DNA of 64,000 nucleotides from Chrysogorgia sp. JL179-B06 (taxonomy: Eukaryota > Cnidaria > Anthozoa > Scleralcyonacea > Chrysogorgiidae). The notes under the pieces are model-generated. The model was not told the DNA's origin. It ran no database searches and worked only from the letters and a program-made list of their open reading frames with translations. Both the position numbers and the translations under genes were made by a program. Where the stretch lies: assembly GCA_035772405.1 (NCBI GenBank), contig JAYKKM010000003.1, positions 1,492,501 through 1,556,500 on the forward strand, in the 5' to 3' direction. Below are positions 43,239 to 53,748 of the stretch, piece by piece. Positions within the stretch are counted from its first letter, which is position 1; each line of letters opens with the position of its first letter.

Positions 43239-46200
43239 TTAGACTATTTTGTAATGTCCATACGCATAGCTAGATACACCGTCTGGTAGTATATGTCGCT
43301 TGTCGTCAAAGCAGCTTAAGGATATCTTATTTATTTCGTAGCTTCCTAGTTGATGGCTCTTGCTACGAATAGTTTTAATTATGTGAGACATTTGCTCACC
43401 ATTTGTTAAGACACTTTTATAGTTGTCTGCATGTCTTATGTTGTTTCTAATGGTACTCTTCTTGATACCTTTAGCAGTCTTCCCACCTTTTCCGTCCTCT
43501 TTTATGTAGCTATACATTTTTGACCTTAAACCAACGAACTCAACGATGGGGACTCCTAACGTCTCGTCCTTCATTTTACCAATAACCTTCTTGTTAGTTA
43601 GGTCGAAGTAAGGAGATGACTTATCATATCCACTAAAGTCGAACACTTCTTTGTTAGCATGCATGTCTTTGTACACGTCCTCCGTCTCAATCTCATACAT
43701 TAGACTATCCGTGTCTGTGAATAGTAGTTTGGCTTTGTTGCCATACTCCTTTTTGATGTTATTGTAGTGGAAGTCATACATCAATGTCTTCGATAGGTCT
43801 AGAATACACATACCTACACATGCTGGTCTATTTAGAGTTAGTGTCTCTTTGATCTTGTGAACTGCTACCAAGTTATTGTCAAATATTTTACTGCTTACAA
43901 ATGTTGGTTTCGACGTTAGTTTCTTCAGTTTTTCCTCGTCTGTTACTAACTCCACGTTCACACGCTTTCGTAGATTCTCCATAGTCTTTCCAAACACACT
44001 ATTATTCATAAGCTTGAAAAAGTCTTTCTCAAAGTCATTCTTTGCTTGGGTTCTCTTGTCAGTATTAAAGTCGATATATTGTTTGAGCCATGGTGACTGA
44101 TTGAATTGAAGTACTCTATGTATCTTCTTAACCTTCATTCCCAAACTCTTGTATAATTGTAGGTTTCTGTAGTGAACGACGTACTTACTCTTACCGTTTA
44201 GGTTAGGCACAAGTTTTGCAACCTCTCCTACAGATATCTTAAACTTATTTTGGATTGTCTTACAATAGTTTGACAACATATCACTACTTACTTTCATCCT
44301 CTCAGGGGCTAGAGGATAGTCGTTGTGAAGATCGTGCAATTCCTCTGGGTACTCTAAATCAACCTCAAGTATCAACCCTTTGTCTGAGTCATCCTTGTAT
44401 TTGTCAAGGTTGAACTTCTTGACCCACTCAAATCCACCAGTCGGTAGATACTGACACATAGCCCAACCATAAAGGTTATTCGCATCTAGGTACATGATGT
44501 GTTTCGACGGCTTGCTACTATCGTAGTCCTTCATATATTTATTATTGGCCTTACCATATCTATGCGTGATACAAGAGACACCACCTCGCATTCCTTTCTC
44601 AATAAACTGAAACATGTCAATATCAGTCATCAACTCTAGTTTCACTCCTGTCATCTTTAGAGCAGCGTCCCATGATAGTCCTGGTGATGTGAAGTAGTGA
44701 CAAGGATCTAGTTGGTAGTACTGTTTACACGTCTTTCTGAAGTTCTCAAACACGTCAGACAATAGTAACACATCAGTCTTGAGGTACACATCGTGGTACT
44801 CACACATACTATTCAAGTCGAACGTCTTCCACACTTCTTGTGCGTGTTCATGATCAGCGTCTGATATATGTTCGTCGTTTAGCACACTGTAGAAGCTCTC
44901 CTTTGAGGGTAGCTTTATGTCTTCGAACTTATCGAAACTATCCATATAGTCATATGGGTACACACCCTTTCGTGACATCAACTCTAACTCCTTACCTTGA
45001 AATACTTCGGACGTGTACTTAAGACAATCTCTTGGTAGGTTGTTTACTAGGTTGACTAGACTAGAGCTCATGAATTGGAAACTATCTAGAAACACTAGAT
45101 GTTTACCTAACATGAATGCCATATATTTCTCCATATTATTTGGTATGACGTTGATTTTCTGACCTAGACTACCTATCTCTTGCATTATGAAGTGGCTATC
45201 GTATCCTCTTAGATTGTGAAATATGACAGGTATCTTATCAGTCAGTCTATAATTCCTATTACATAACTGATGTGCTGAACCTCTATATTTACCAGTGATA
45301 TGACAATGATCTCTAACTCTCATGTCTCCACTTTTATATTTCCCATCACAAATGTGACATTTAGTTGATTCCTTGAAGTTAACCTTATCAGCTCTGGTCA
45401 ACACCATGTCCTCATTGAAATGCTCCTTTCTAACTTTCTTACAGTATTTAACCTCCTCTAACATCTTTTTCATGAACTTCCTAACAGCGTTCTTGCCTCG
45501 AAACATCTCTACTGGTTTACTATATTTATCATCATAACAGCACACTACTTTGTACCCATACCCACAATCCGTGTGTCTTTGGTACTCACTAGTGTACGAT
45601 CCTGTGAGTGGTGTCACATTGTCTACCTTCTCCGTGATAGCATCGAAGTCTGCGTATATTACGAACGGCACTTCTAATTGTTTGTGGTAATTTTTGTACT
45701 CAAGAGTGTTGTCTCCTTCATCTGGCATCTTGATCGCTTGCTTGCCATTTATCACCATACAAACCTCCTTGTGTTTCTCTAGAATCTCACTGGTAGTAAA
45801 ACATTGAAGACAGTACCTACAGAAGTTCTTCTTGTGCTCGTATTTAGATTGGTTGAACATAAACTTGTTAAAATCTTTTATATATACGTAATGTCGTTTA
45901 CTACCACTCGTTATAAGTAGCAGGTCCATATGATCCTCGTACTTCTCCTCAGAAACGTAGATAGGGAATGGCTGTTTGTCCTCGTACCCAAACACGTTAA
46001 TACTAATACCGTTCTGCCTCTCTATCTTGTTGTACTGTTTTGTATTCACTGGAAATCTCACTACGTCGTAATTGACAAAACCTACGCTATTCTTATGCTT
46101 CGACACTCTCTGCGGATCCTTTCCCACAGGACACTTGTGCAACACGTGACACCACATAAAACACTTGTCATCTTTATTCCTTATATTAATCAAACCTTTA

Positions 46201-47363
46201 GACGCGTTCCTCAACTCTTCTGGTAGCTCAATATAACTCGATCCTTTAAGAGGTTCATACACCACTACATTAATAAAGTGATCACTAACATTGTCCACAA
46301 CCCACCCAGACCCTTCTGACAACCATACAGCTATACGATTCACTATCTCCTCACTAGCTTGTCTAGTAGTCCCACTAATATCAACACTATTAACCACTGT
46401 TTTGACCACACTATTGAAGAAGGCTGTCTTAAACACAGACTCTCCGTCACCAATTTGTTTCTCTAGAGTCACTTTCAATGTCTCGGAAAACTTTAAACCT
46501 TTCAGTTTCTCTAACTCTTTCTGTAAAGTCGAACCCACTACTCCTCTAGTCTTGACTAGTTGTTTTAACGGATCCTTATTGTCGATCACCTCAACACTAT
46601 ACGACTTGGTGTACCCTTTGAGAGCAACTCTCCTTTGTACTACAGTAGGACGTTTCATCTTAGCAATAAGACTAGTGATTCTCTCATACTCTTTGTCTGA
46701 AGCCTCCTGACTCAATTGTGACTTCCTCACATATCGTCTAAGATCACGTCTAGCCTTTCGAATCTCTCTGACCTCCCTAACTCTGGTGACTCTATTAATA
46801 ACGTTCTCTCTAGATCCCCTTCTAATAAGGTCCATCCACTTATACCCCAACGCTTTAGCATCAGCTAGATAGCCAGACATCCTCTCTAGAAAACTCATCT
46901 TAATATTCGGTATAAATAAATTACCAGAACCCATACCAGGATCACGTGCACCACCACTCGATAGTGTATCACTACGAGCGACATTACCACCCACAATAGA
47001 GTCACGTTTACGTTCACTCCTTTTCATAAGAGTCGTTTTATTATTTAATATAGCCAAGTCTTTAGACCCTTTCGAACCATTAGCCCCACTCAACTCACGA
47101 GTTGAAATAAAACCCATACCAGGATCATGCGTAATATTACTTGACATAGTCTTGTTACGAGCTACATCCTCACCCACAGCAGCCCCACGTCTAGACACCT
47201 CACTCTGTAGCCTACTAGCTGACACACGTCTCATAGGCTCCAAACCATGTGACACATCGTCTATTAGTAGTCTCGAAACTAGCGGTAACGGCGAACTTTT
47301 TCCATTTGAATGTCTCAACTTCTCTGGAGAACGCAGCACTTTTTCTGTTTTTGGATTCCACAT
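43239..47363 (-). CDS. polB: Protein-primed family B DNA polymerase (pPolB)
   Basis: Replicates the element from its termini with a protein primer. Exonuclease motifs are YADFDA (570-575), HNLRGYDSHF (716-725) and YLKTD (860-864). Polymerase motifs are DANNLYG (960-966), KLMNNSVFGK (1117-1126) and DTDS (1217-1220). Two Cys/His clusters are visible: C515/C518 with H531/C535, and an endonuclease-VII-like C669-x2-C672...DHCH...C701 unit before Exo II. The frame is uninterrupted over 1,374 codons with all catalytic residues present. The first 33 or so codons lie inside the right terminal repeat, so translation may instead begin at the ATG at 47234. Residues 60-150 contain a duplicated VG-x2-VAR...DPGMG segment. 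Confidence 0.97.
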   Translation of the reverse strand: MWNPKTEKVLRSPEKLRHSNGKSSPLPLVSRLLIDDVSHGLEPMRRVSASRLQSEVSRRGAAVGEDVARNKTMSSNITHDPGMGFISTRELSGANGSKGSKDLAILNNKTTLMKRSERKRDSIVGGNVARSDTLSSGGARDPGMGSGNLFIPNIKMSFLERMSGYLADAKALGYKWMDLIRRGSRENVINRVTRVREVREIRKARRDLRRYVRKSQLSQEASDKEYERITSLIAKMKRPTVVQRRVALKGYTKSYSVEVIDNKDPLKQLVKTRGVVGSTLQKELEKLKGLKFSETLKVTLEKQIGDGESVFKTAFFNSVVKTVVNSVDISGTTRQASEEIVNRIAVWLSEGSGWVVDNVSDHFINVVVYEPLKGSSYIELPEELRNASKGLINIRNKDDKCFMWCHVLHKCPVGKDPQRVSKHKNSVGFVNYDVVRFPVNTKQYNKIERQNGISINVFGYEDKQPFPIYVSEEKYEDHMDLLLITSGSKRHYVYIKDFNKFMFNQSKYEHKKNFCRYCLQCFTTSEILEKHKEVCMVINGKQAIKMPDEGDNTLEYKNYHKQLEVPFVIYADFDAITEKVDNVTPLTGSYTSEYQRHTDCGYGYKVVCCYDDKYSKPVEMFRGKNAVRKFMKKMLEEVKYCKKVRKEHFNEDMVLTRADKVNFKESTKCHICDGKYKSGDMRVRDHCHITGKYRGSAHQLCNRNYRLTDKIPVIFHNLRGYDSHFIMQEIGSLGQKINVIPNNMEKYMAFMLGKHLVFLDSFQFMSSSLVNLVNNLPRDCLKYTSEVFQGKELELMSRKGVYPYDYMDSFDKFEDIKLPSKESFYSVLNDEHISDADHEHAQEVWKTFDLNSMCEYHDVYLKTDVLLLSDVFENFRKTCKQYYQLDPCHYFTSPGLSWDAALKMTGVKLELMTDIDMFQFIEKGMRGGVSCITHRYGKANNKYMKDYDSSKPSKHIMYLDANNLYGWAMCQYLPTGGFEWVKKFNLDKYKDDSDKGLILEVDLEYPEELHDLHNDYPLAPERMKVSSDMLSNYCKTIQNKFKISVGEVAKLVPNLNGKSKYVVHYRNLQLYKSLGMKVKKIHRVLQFNQSPWLKQYIDFNTDKRTQAKNDFEKDFFKLMNNSVFGKTMENLRKRVNVELVTDEEKLKKLTSKPTFVSSKIFDNNLVAVHKIKETLTLNRPACVGMCILDLSKTLMYDFHYNNIKKEYGNKAKLLFTDTDSLMYEIETEDVYKDMHANKEVFDFSGYDKSSPYFDLTNKKVIGKMKDETLGVPIVEFVGLRSKMYSYIKEDGKGGKTAKGIKKSTIRNNIRHADNYKSVLTNGEQMSHIIKTIRSKSHQLGSYEINKISLSCFDDKRHILPDGVSSYAYGHYKIV

Positions 47364-47481
47364 ATTTGCTCGAGAGATATATGTGGAATCTAAAAACGAA
47401 AAAGTGCTGCGTTAACCAGAGAAAAAAGTTGAGACATGAAAAATGGAAAAATGCGCCGGTACCGCTAGTTTCTATACTACT
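47266..47481. repeat. Right terminal inverted repeat, a 216-bp hairpin
   Basis: The whole end folds on itself with arms of about 100 bp around a short loop near 47370. Both ends of the hairpin match the left terminus, but the middle of about 130 bp is absent from the left end. The polymerase frame runs into it. Confidence 0.93.
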
Positions 47482-47487
47482 TGGGCT
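47482..47487 (+). repeat. Right copy of the 6-bp target duplication
   Basis: TGGGCT, identical to 30594-30599. Sequence after it (GTTATTTTTATA) matches the unoccupied target copy at about 48090-48107. Confidence 0.95.
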
Positions 47488-47516
47488 GTTATTTTTATAT
47501 ATCTTATTTTTATAAC

Positions 47517-49018
47517 TTAGAATAAAGGCACTGTATACATTTGATTTCTCACAAGATACAACTGTCTAAGGGTGAAATAGTTGTTTATCGTATAATTATT
47601 TTTATTTTTACGTCCGTTTTGATCGTTAGTGTGTTTTTGAATGCTGTCAAGTGTAAAGAAAAAATCGAGCAGTGGATTTACAAATTATATCTTTGAACTG
47701 AATTATATCTTTGAATGCAGTTCAAACTGTCGGTTTGAAATTTCTCAATTGGATAATCAGTTCAGGCCTGAAATTATACTAAGACAATTAGTCACCTCAG
47801 TCTCAGCGATTATCGTTATATTTACCGATAATCACCTCGACTTCAGTGACTAATTGCTAAATATATAGCGGAAAGTAGCGGAAAGTGGCGCGATAATGAT
47901 GAGTTTTTTAACAAAAAACAATGCACGGTAACATAATTAGTACGTTAGAGTTTTCATTGTATTTGTATTATTGTATTTTTCTTGTTTTTATTCAATTTAT
48001 TGCTCTGAAGATGTTGCATGTTAGTAAATATATTTTATAAACTTATTTGACTTTGTCTTCATTATGGCGCTTTTATACGAATCTTGAGTTGGGCTGTTAT
48101 TTTTATAATACGATTAAGTTAGTTTTTACTAAACCAATTAGATTATTCGCTATCAATTTTTATTGAACAATTAATCATTGAAGTCGAGGTGACTATACAG
48201 ATATATCTGTGATTATTATACCCTCGCATATAATAGTCCGATCAATTGTCGCTATTAGCATCACGTGACAGTCCAATTTACGATGTAGGACAGCAAGATA
48301 TTGGACAGCAAACTTTTAACTGTTTGCGTGCGAAGAAACATCTTTGTGTTAAGATATTTTGTTCGATATAATCTCTCGATTTGCAATATTAGGCTCGACG
48401 TTCGCTCTCGCCCAATATTGAATTCTCGACGTAAATATTTTGTAATATTGGGCTCAGAGGAATCCAATAAGTAATAATATTTACCGAGTAGCATAGTAAA
48501 TATAACGATAACCACCGCGATAGAGGCATGACTAATAAGCCAGTTCGCAATGTCGACTGCGCATCAAAATGACGCGTTCTGCATCAGGATAAAACTTATT
48601 TCAATTCATAACATCAGGCTGGAAAATTCAGTATAACGATTTTGCAAGTGTAAATAGAAATGCAAATGACTATCGTGGTTTTAGCCTGATGTTATGAATT
48701 GAAATAAGTTTTATCCCGACGCAGAACACGTCATTTTGATGCGCAATCGACATTACGAACCGGCTTATTGTTTTAGTATAATTTTAGGCCTGAAATGATT
48801 GTCCAATTGAGAAGTTTTAGACAGACAGTTTAAACTGTGTTAGATATAATTTGTAAATCCAATGCTCGATGTTTTCTGCACGCTTGACAGCTTTAAAAAC
48901 ACACTAACGATCAAAAACGGACGTAAAATACAAATAATTATACGAGAAACAACAATCTCATCCTTAGACAGTTGTATCTTGAGATAAATCTGGTGTATAC
49001 AGTGTCTTTAACCTAGGT
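47517..49018. repeat. 1.5-kb inverted-repeat element with arms of about 260 bp
   Basis: About 47517-47800 is the diverged reverse complement of about 48770-49018. Inside are a palindrome at 47787-47855 built from AATTAGTCACCTC words, a copy of the Polinton target repeat (47995-48107), and a smaller foldback at 48533-48770 with 75-bp arms. No open frame of note; non-autonomous repeats nested in each other. Confidence 0.75.
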
Positions 49019-49102
49019 TTTTGAGCCCTTTCGACGATTTATTATTTATAATTACTTACCCCTCTATATAACGTTATATATAGAGGTCAGTGGTTATAAT
49101 AG

Positions 49103-50032
49103 ACATGCCATTAGGGAGAGACCTGCTCCGGCTTCTCATTGGTCGATAAATATAGTAACACTGCGATGACGTACTCAGATTTCGAGTCGCTCTCAGATTT
49201 CGAGTCGCTTGGTTTAGTCATGGATAGTAAATTACTATCCATGGTTTAATACATTACCGCTATCACAATCTGTTGTTGTTTGGTAAGTAAGATGCCAGCA
49301 AATAGTTATAGAACACACGCGCAAATCACACGAAATGCATAACCGCTACATAGGTTTTAAAATGGAATAGCAACCAAGCCCAGTACTCGCTGATATACGC
49401 TGATTGTTATACATAAGTTTCAAGAATGCGTTTTGTGTGATTTGCGTATTGAATGCGTATTTTCTGTTAAACGCATTAACTAGGCCTTACTAATCATCAC
49501 CATGCAAACATTCAAGGAATTAGTTTTTAACTAATCAGCCTCTCAGTCAGTACGGAGATTTTTCCTGTAAAATACACGCATTCAAAAACATACTTTTATT
49601 TACTACATGTAGTTTCATTGAAGGACAGCGCTAAACTCAACGATTTTCAAACAGTTTTTTTTTAATTCTCTGACTATTTCAGTTTAGTAACATGACTTAT
49701 ACCATGCATTGAATAATTTGTTCATAGTGCATAGTGTGAAGTGTATTCCGTGGTTGGCATCTGTGCGATACTAGATACAAAAAGGTCGCTATATGGATAG
49801 TTTTAAACTGATTACTGATATTTTCTCATGGTAGTTCTTTTCAAATAAATCCTTGTTACGTTATAAATTAATCCTTATTATTGCGAATTCATATAAAGTG
49901 CGATCAATGATCTGGTGACAGATTGTGATAGCGGTATTAAACCAAGCGACTCGAAATCTGAGAAGTCATCGCAGTGTTACTATATTTATCGACCAATGAG
50001 AAGCCGGAGCAGGTCTCTCTCTAATGGCATGT
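49103..50032. mobile_element. TIR element with 8-bp target duplication (930 bp)
   Basis: Inverted termini of about 150 bp begin ACATGCCATTA and end TAATGGCATGT. TATAATAG is duplicated at 49095-49102 and 50033-50040. An 8-bp duplication points to the hAT superfamily, though the long arms are unusual. No transposase. Confidence 0.8.
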
Positions 50033-50151
50033 TATAATAGTATAGTCGCCATTTTGAAAACAAATTCGTCATGTTTTAGAAACCATACATCAAAATGATG
50101 ATTCCGAGAATGATTAATTTAAACACTTTTTAAGTATGATTTCTAGTTAAC

Positions 50152-51570
50152 AATTAGTCACCGAAGTCGAGGTGATTATCGGTGAATGTTTACCGAGTCG
50201 CGAAGCCGCGAGCTAAATATAACGATAATCACCGAGACTGAGGTGACTATTGTTTTAGTAGAAATTCACAGGTGACTATCAGAGAGAAACAACTGAAAGA
50301 AAGCAAGGGGAAATGTTTTAATTATTTTATTTGTTATTTCCTGAAGTCGCGCACGTGAGATCACATGATTACAGAATATTAAAACGAACATGCTCTTGCA
50401 AGTGGAGGCCAAAATGTGCTTAACAAAAAACGATTTTGCTGTCAGATCAAGCAGAATTATAGAGTAGAAGACTGAGTTAAAGACTGGGTTAACATAAAGA
50501 GCAATTGTTGAAAGATCCAGACAAAACTGTTTTTTTTATTGTTAATGTTTTAATAGTACAAAGCCGGCTTCACATTTGTCCAGCTCAAAGTACCCTTGTC
50601 AATCTGCCGTTTTTACCAGGTGAAGCAATGACTTCTTCAGCAGTCTTTAGTTTAAATATCTTCCCCGATTTCCAAAGCAGATATGTATAGAGATACAGAA
50701 CCATGCTGTTTCGAGTAAAACTCGGGGATAATTCTGTGTATCAGCATTCTGTCTCGTACAATTTTTGGGTTGTTTCACGGCTGTCAATGTTTTTTTCTGA
50801 ACCGTTTCACCGCTATTTTTCCTTCACTGACGAGCAGCTCGAGGTAGGAACTTAGTATTTTATTAGCCTCACTGAAATGAATAAGTAATACTGTCACAGA
50901 TTGACATTTGTTTATTGTACGGAGCCGAGGATGACGGTCAAGACTGCAGCTCGGATTGACAACAAACTTGATTTTTGTAAAAACTGCCGTCTTTTTTCGG
51001 CCAGAGTCATAAAATATCGAAAAGCATTTGTTCATCTCTTCAACAATCATGCCAATAAGCTTTCAAATTTGTCTGAAATGTTTGTTGTTCAAACTATTCT
51101 GTTAAATAAAGATTTGTTTCACAAAATTTATTGTTGTTTTTATCGTGTCGCCGACTGCCGTAACGTTGACACCACCACCAAGAATTTAGCTATGAAATTT
51201 GGGAAATTCTTATATCTTACCTCGAAATCGTTTAACTCTATATTTGGTTGCTTCTTTAGTTTGTTTTTTAATAGCATTTTCTTTAATTTTATTCACTCTA
51301 ATTTTATTTTTAGTCACCTCGCGCGAGGTGACCATCACAAAATAGGCCGTCCATCTCGACCAATCACGGCACGAGAAACTCTATAGTCACCTGTCAATTT
51401 CTAATAATAATGTGATAGTCACCGCGCTACGCGGTTTATCGTCTCAGAGTTACTGACCAGTCAGTCAATCAGAACTCGTTTAAGAAATAATACTAAAAAA
51501 ATATGCCGTCCTTCTCGTCCAATCACGGCACGAGAAACTCTATATAGTCACCTGTAAATTTCTACTAAAA
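50152..51570. repeat. AGTCACC-family palindromes and bracketed 1.3-kb interval
   Basis: A palindrome of about 105 bp at 50152-50258 is built from the GTGATTATCG / CGATAATCAC words seen near 47.8 kb. The interval 50252-51570 ends in 27-bp inverted copies of TTTTAGTAGAAATT-CAGGTGACTAT. Direct repeats of CACGGCACGAGAAACTCTAT occur near 51365 and 51525. Probably several members of one non-autonomous family; no convincing gene inside. Confidence 0.6.
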
Positions 51571-53107
51571 GGCGAACTATCAGCTCATAAAAATTTCGAC
51601 CTCATTATAAAATTGTAAAATAGATATATTTATAATTTTATTAACGTTACATTAGATGATGATATGTATGTTTTCAAGAGTGGAAAGAGTAGAGTGCACG
51701 ATTGAAAGACGACGGCTTCATCGGCGCTGGTCGGAGCTGGTTTACGTTGTTGACATATTTTAGGTGGCATATTGTAATGAGAAACTGGACAAAGAGGATA
51801 AAAACTTGAAAGAAGTAAATATATTTATGAATATCTTCGCTTATGATAGTGCACTGTATGCGAATGACAGGAACATAGAATTAACGTGTGTTATAATATC
51901 TTATTCCTTAATCGTTAAATCAATATCCCAGCTTGTCTTATAGACATTTCAGGTATCTCTTGCTTAATACACTTTAATAATACTATCTGCCTATCTTTAA
52001 ACACTAACAAGACCGAAGGTATAACATTCCTATGCGCGAGCAAATATTTTATATTTTAAACATTCCCGATCTCTATAACGAGTTAATGAAGGTATATACC
52101 ACAAGAAGACCAAAAAAATTAATATACAGTTTAACTTAAAATTTATCTACATATTATTTTTCCAATCTTGACTAGTAAGAGTACAAAACAGTAAGAGAGC
52201 GCTTTTTACTTTTTAGTGTAATTTAATATTCGGCATCCTTTTCTGATCTGCTTATAGGATTCGTCGTTTTAGACAAATATTATTTAAGTAAGTTTGTATC
52301 ATCAATTATTCAAAACGAAAAACGAAATCAATTAGCATTTACAGGTATGCATGGTAACTAAAACAGATCGAATGTTGATTCTAAGCCACTCAAATGAAAA
52401 TAATAAATTAAAAATAAATTAAATTTAAGCATTTCTTTACCCATGCACCGTACGTAAACTACGTATTAAGCTTTTCATTCAACAACTGTGTGAAACTGTT
52501 CAACTATAGAATAGTGCAACGTATTGGGATATATTTGACACGTTTTTATCGTTAACCTTGTTAGAGTCCACAAGACTAAGAGATAGATTTATTGAGATAG
52601 ATTTTCCTCTCGATTTCATATAAATATAATGCCTTCTTGACAAGTTTGTTAAAACATTGTTTATTTTTAAAGTTATAAATATTCAAAATAGAAACTAGAC
52701 GTCCTTTCATTTCAAACTGGCGTTTTCCATTAATTTTAACTGGAATTTTTTCCATCAGTTCATCTCTAATTTCAGTGTTTTTCATAAACTACCATCAACT
52801 TTAAAATTGAGTCAATATGTTGATGGGAGCCAAGAGAGTTTTCACTTCTTTCCTTTCTTTATTTTCATAAATGCTCATCCTGGTTTGACAGCGATGGTGA
52901 CGTTTATGAAGACAAGGGCAGTCGAAACAACACCAAAAATATCTTGTCTACCAAGTTTTATCGAATTTCACTCACGTTTCACCAGCCCGTGAAACAACTT
53001 TCATCAAAACCCTTGTCTACTAACTCTCGTTTGATGAGGAGGAAGGAGAGTCTATAAATAACACTCATACAAACTCTCATGGTCTATCAATTATCTTTAA
53101 TCCTCCT
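51571..53107. other. Intron 1 sequence without recognised genes
   Basis: AT-rich sequence. A 69-codon minus frame at 52576-52785 has no recognisable pattern. Around 52800-53200 short repeats of ACAAACTCT, GATGAGGAGGA and CGAAACAAC occur. Confidence 0.35.
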
Positions 53108-53189
53108 TTGCCAGAAACTAGCAATGAGAGTCGAAACAACTCTCGTACAAACTCTTGTCTATACCAACACTCTTTTGATGAGGAGGAAG

Positions 53190-53262
53190 CTCAATTGTTA
53201 GAGCGTCTCACCTGCAATAACAAGATTACAGGTTCGAGCCGTGTCCGGGACTCCAAAACATT
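53190..53262 (+). repeat. tRNA-derived SINE-like segment
   Basis: Shows an A-box-like AGCTCAATTGTTAGAGC and a B-box-like GGTTCGAGCC at tRNA spacing, but no base-paired anticodon stem can be formed. Best read as a tRNA-derived SINE head or tRNA pseudogene. It is followed by a long TA run. Confidence 0.55.
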
Positions 53263-53320
53263 TTCTGAGGATCCGAGCTTGACAATCGTCTGCATGTATC
53301 ACCTGTCTACTCCCAAGTCC

Positions 53321-53483
<163 letters not shown>

Positions 53484-53507
53484 CAATCAAATAAGGTTTT
53501 GACTAAC

Positions 53508-53673
53508 CTGCGTATTCTTTATGGTCACAAAACGTTATTCTTCCATAGGCCGCTCGAACATCACGAAATTGAACTAAGAACATCCAAAGGAAAATAAACT
53601 TAAATTGACCTCTACAACTTGCAGGTTGATTTACGAAAAATGATCCGAGTATCGTCTTCACTAAACGTGTCAT
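53508..53673 (-). CDS. Signal-peptide exon of the apple–EGF–fibrinogen gene (candidate)
   Basis: The frame, open from 53748 with an internal ATG at 53673, encodes a hydrophobic segment (FKFIFLWMFLVQF) like a signal peptide and then AYGRITFCDHKEYA. The final C...EYA matches the first cysteine strand that usually precedes an apple domain. A good donor (CGCAG/gttagt) leaves one G, exactly what the apple exon at 29237 needs to complete a Gly codon. On this model intron 1 is about 24 kb and contains the Polinton. The choice of start codon is uncertain. Confidence 0.6.
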
Positions 53674-53748
53674 CGTAACCAGAAAATCAATGGTTTTGTC
53701 TCCTTGAATTTGAAGGAACGAACGCAAAAACGAAAAAGTGACGCGCAA

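Larger units (their letters stand above)
30600..47481. mobile_element. Complete Polinton/Maverick (adintovirus-like) element
   Basis: A 16,882-bp element with inverted termini AGTAGTATAG...CTATACTACT and a 6-bp target duplication, both as expected of Polintons. It carries the defining set: protein-primed family B polymerase, retroviral-type integrase, A32-like ATPase, double-jelly-roll capsid protein and penton-like protein. Eighteen reading frames are packed with small gaps: minus 30724-36716, plus 36734-43236, minus 43239-47363. All core genes are open except the capsid gene, which has one frameshift. Such elements act both as self-synthesising transposons and as endogenous forms of virion-forming adintoviruses; whether this copy makes particles cannot be told from sequence. 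It lies in intron 1 of the apple–EGF–fibrinogen gene. Confidence 0.97.

Noticed and set aside
43876..47515. Plus-strand frames of 60-139 codons opposite the polymerase
   Set aside because: They are shadows of the long polymerase frame, with no motifs or start signals.
50901..51386. 161-codon plus frame between inverted repeats
   Set aside because: The Phe/Ser/Asn-rich composition looks like translated AT-rich repeat DNA. It runs into the repeated AGTCACC-family sequence, and no motif was recognised.
53190..53262. Functional tRNA gene
   Set aside because: A and B boxes are present, but the anticodon stem does not pair and no acceptor stem was found; called SINE-like instead.
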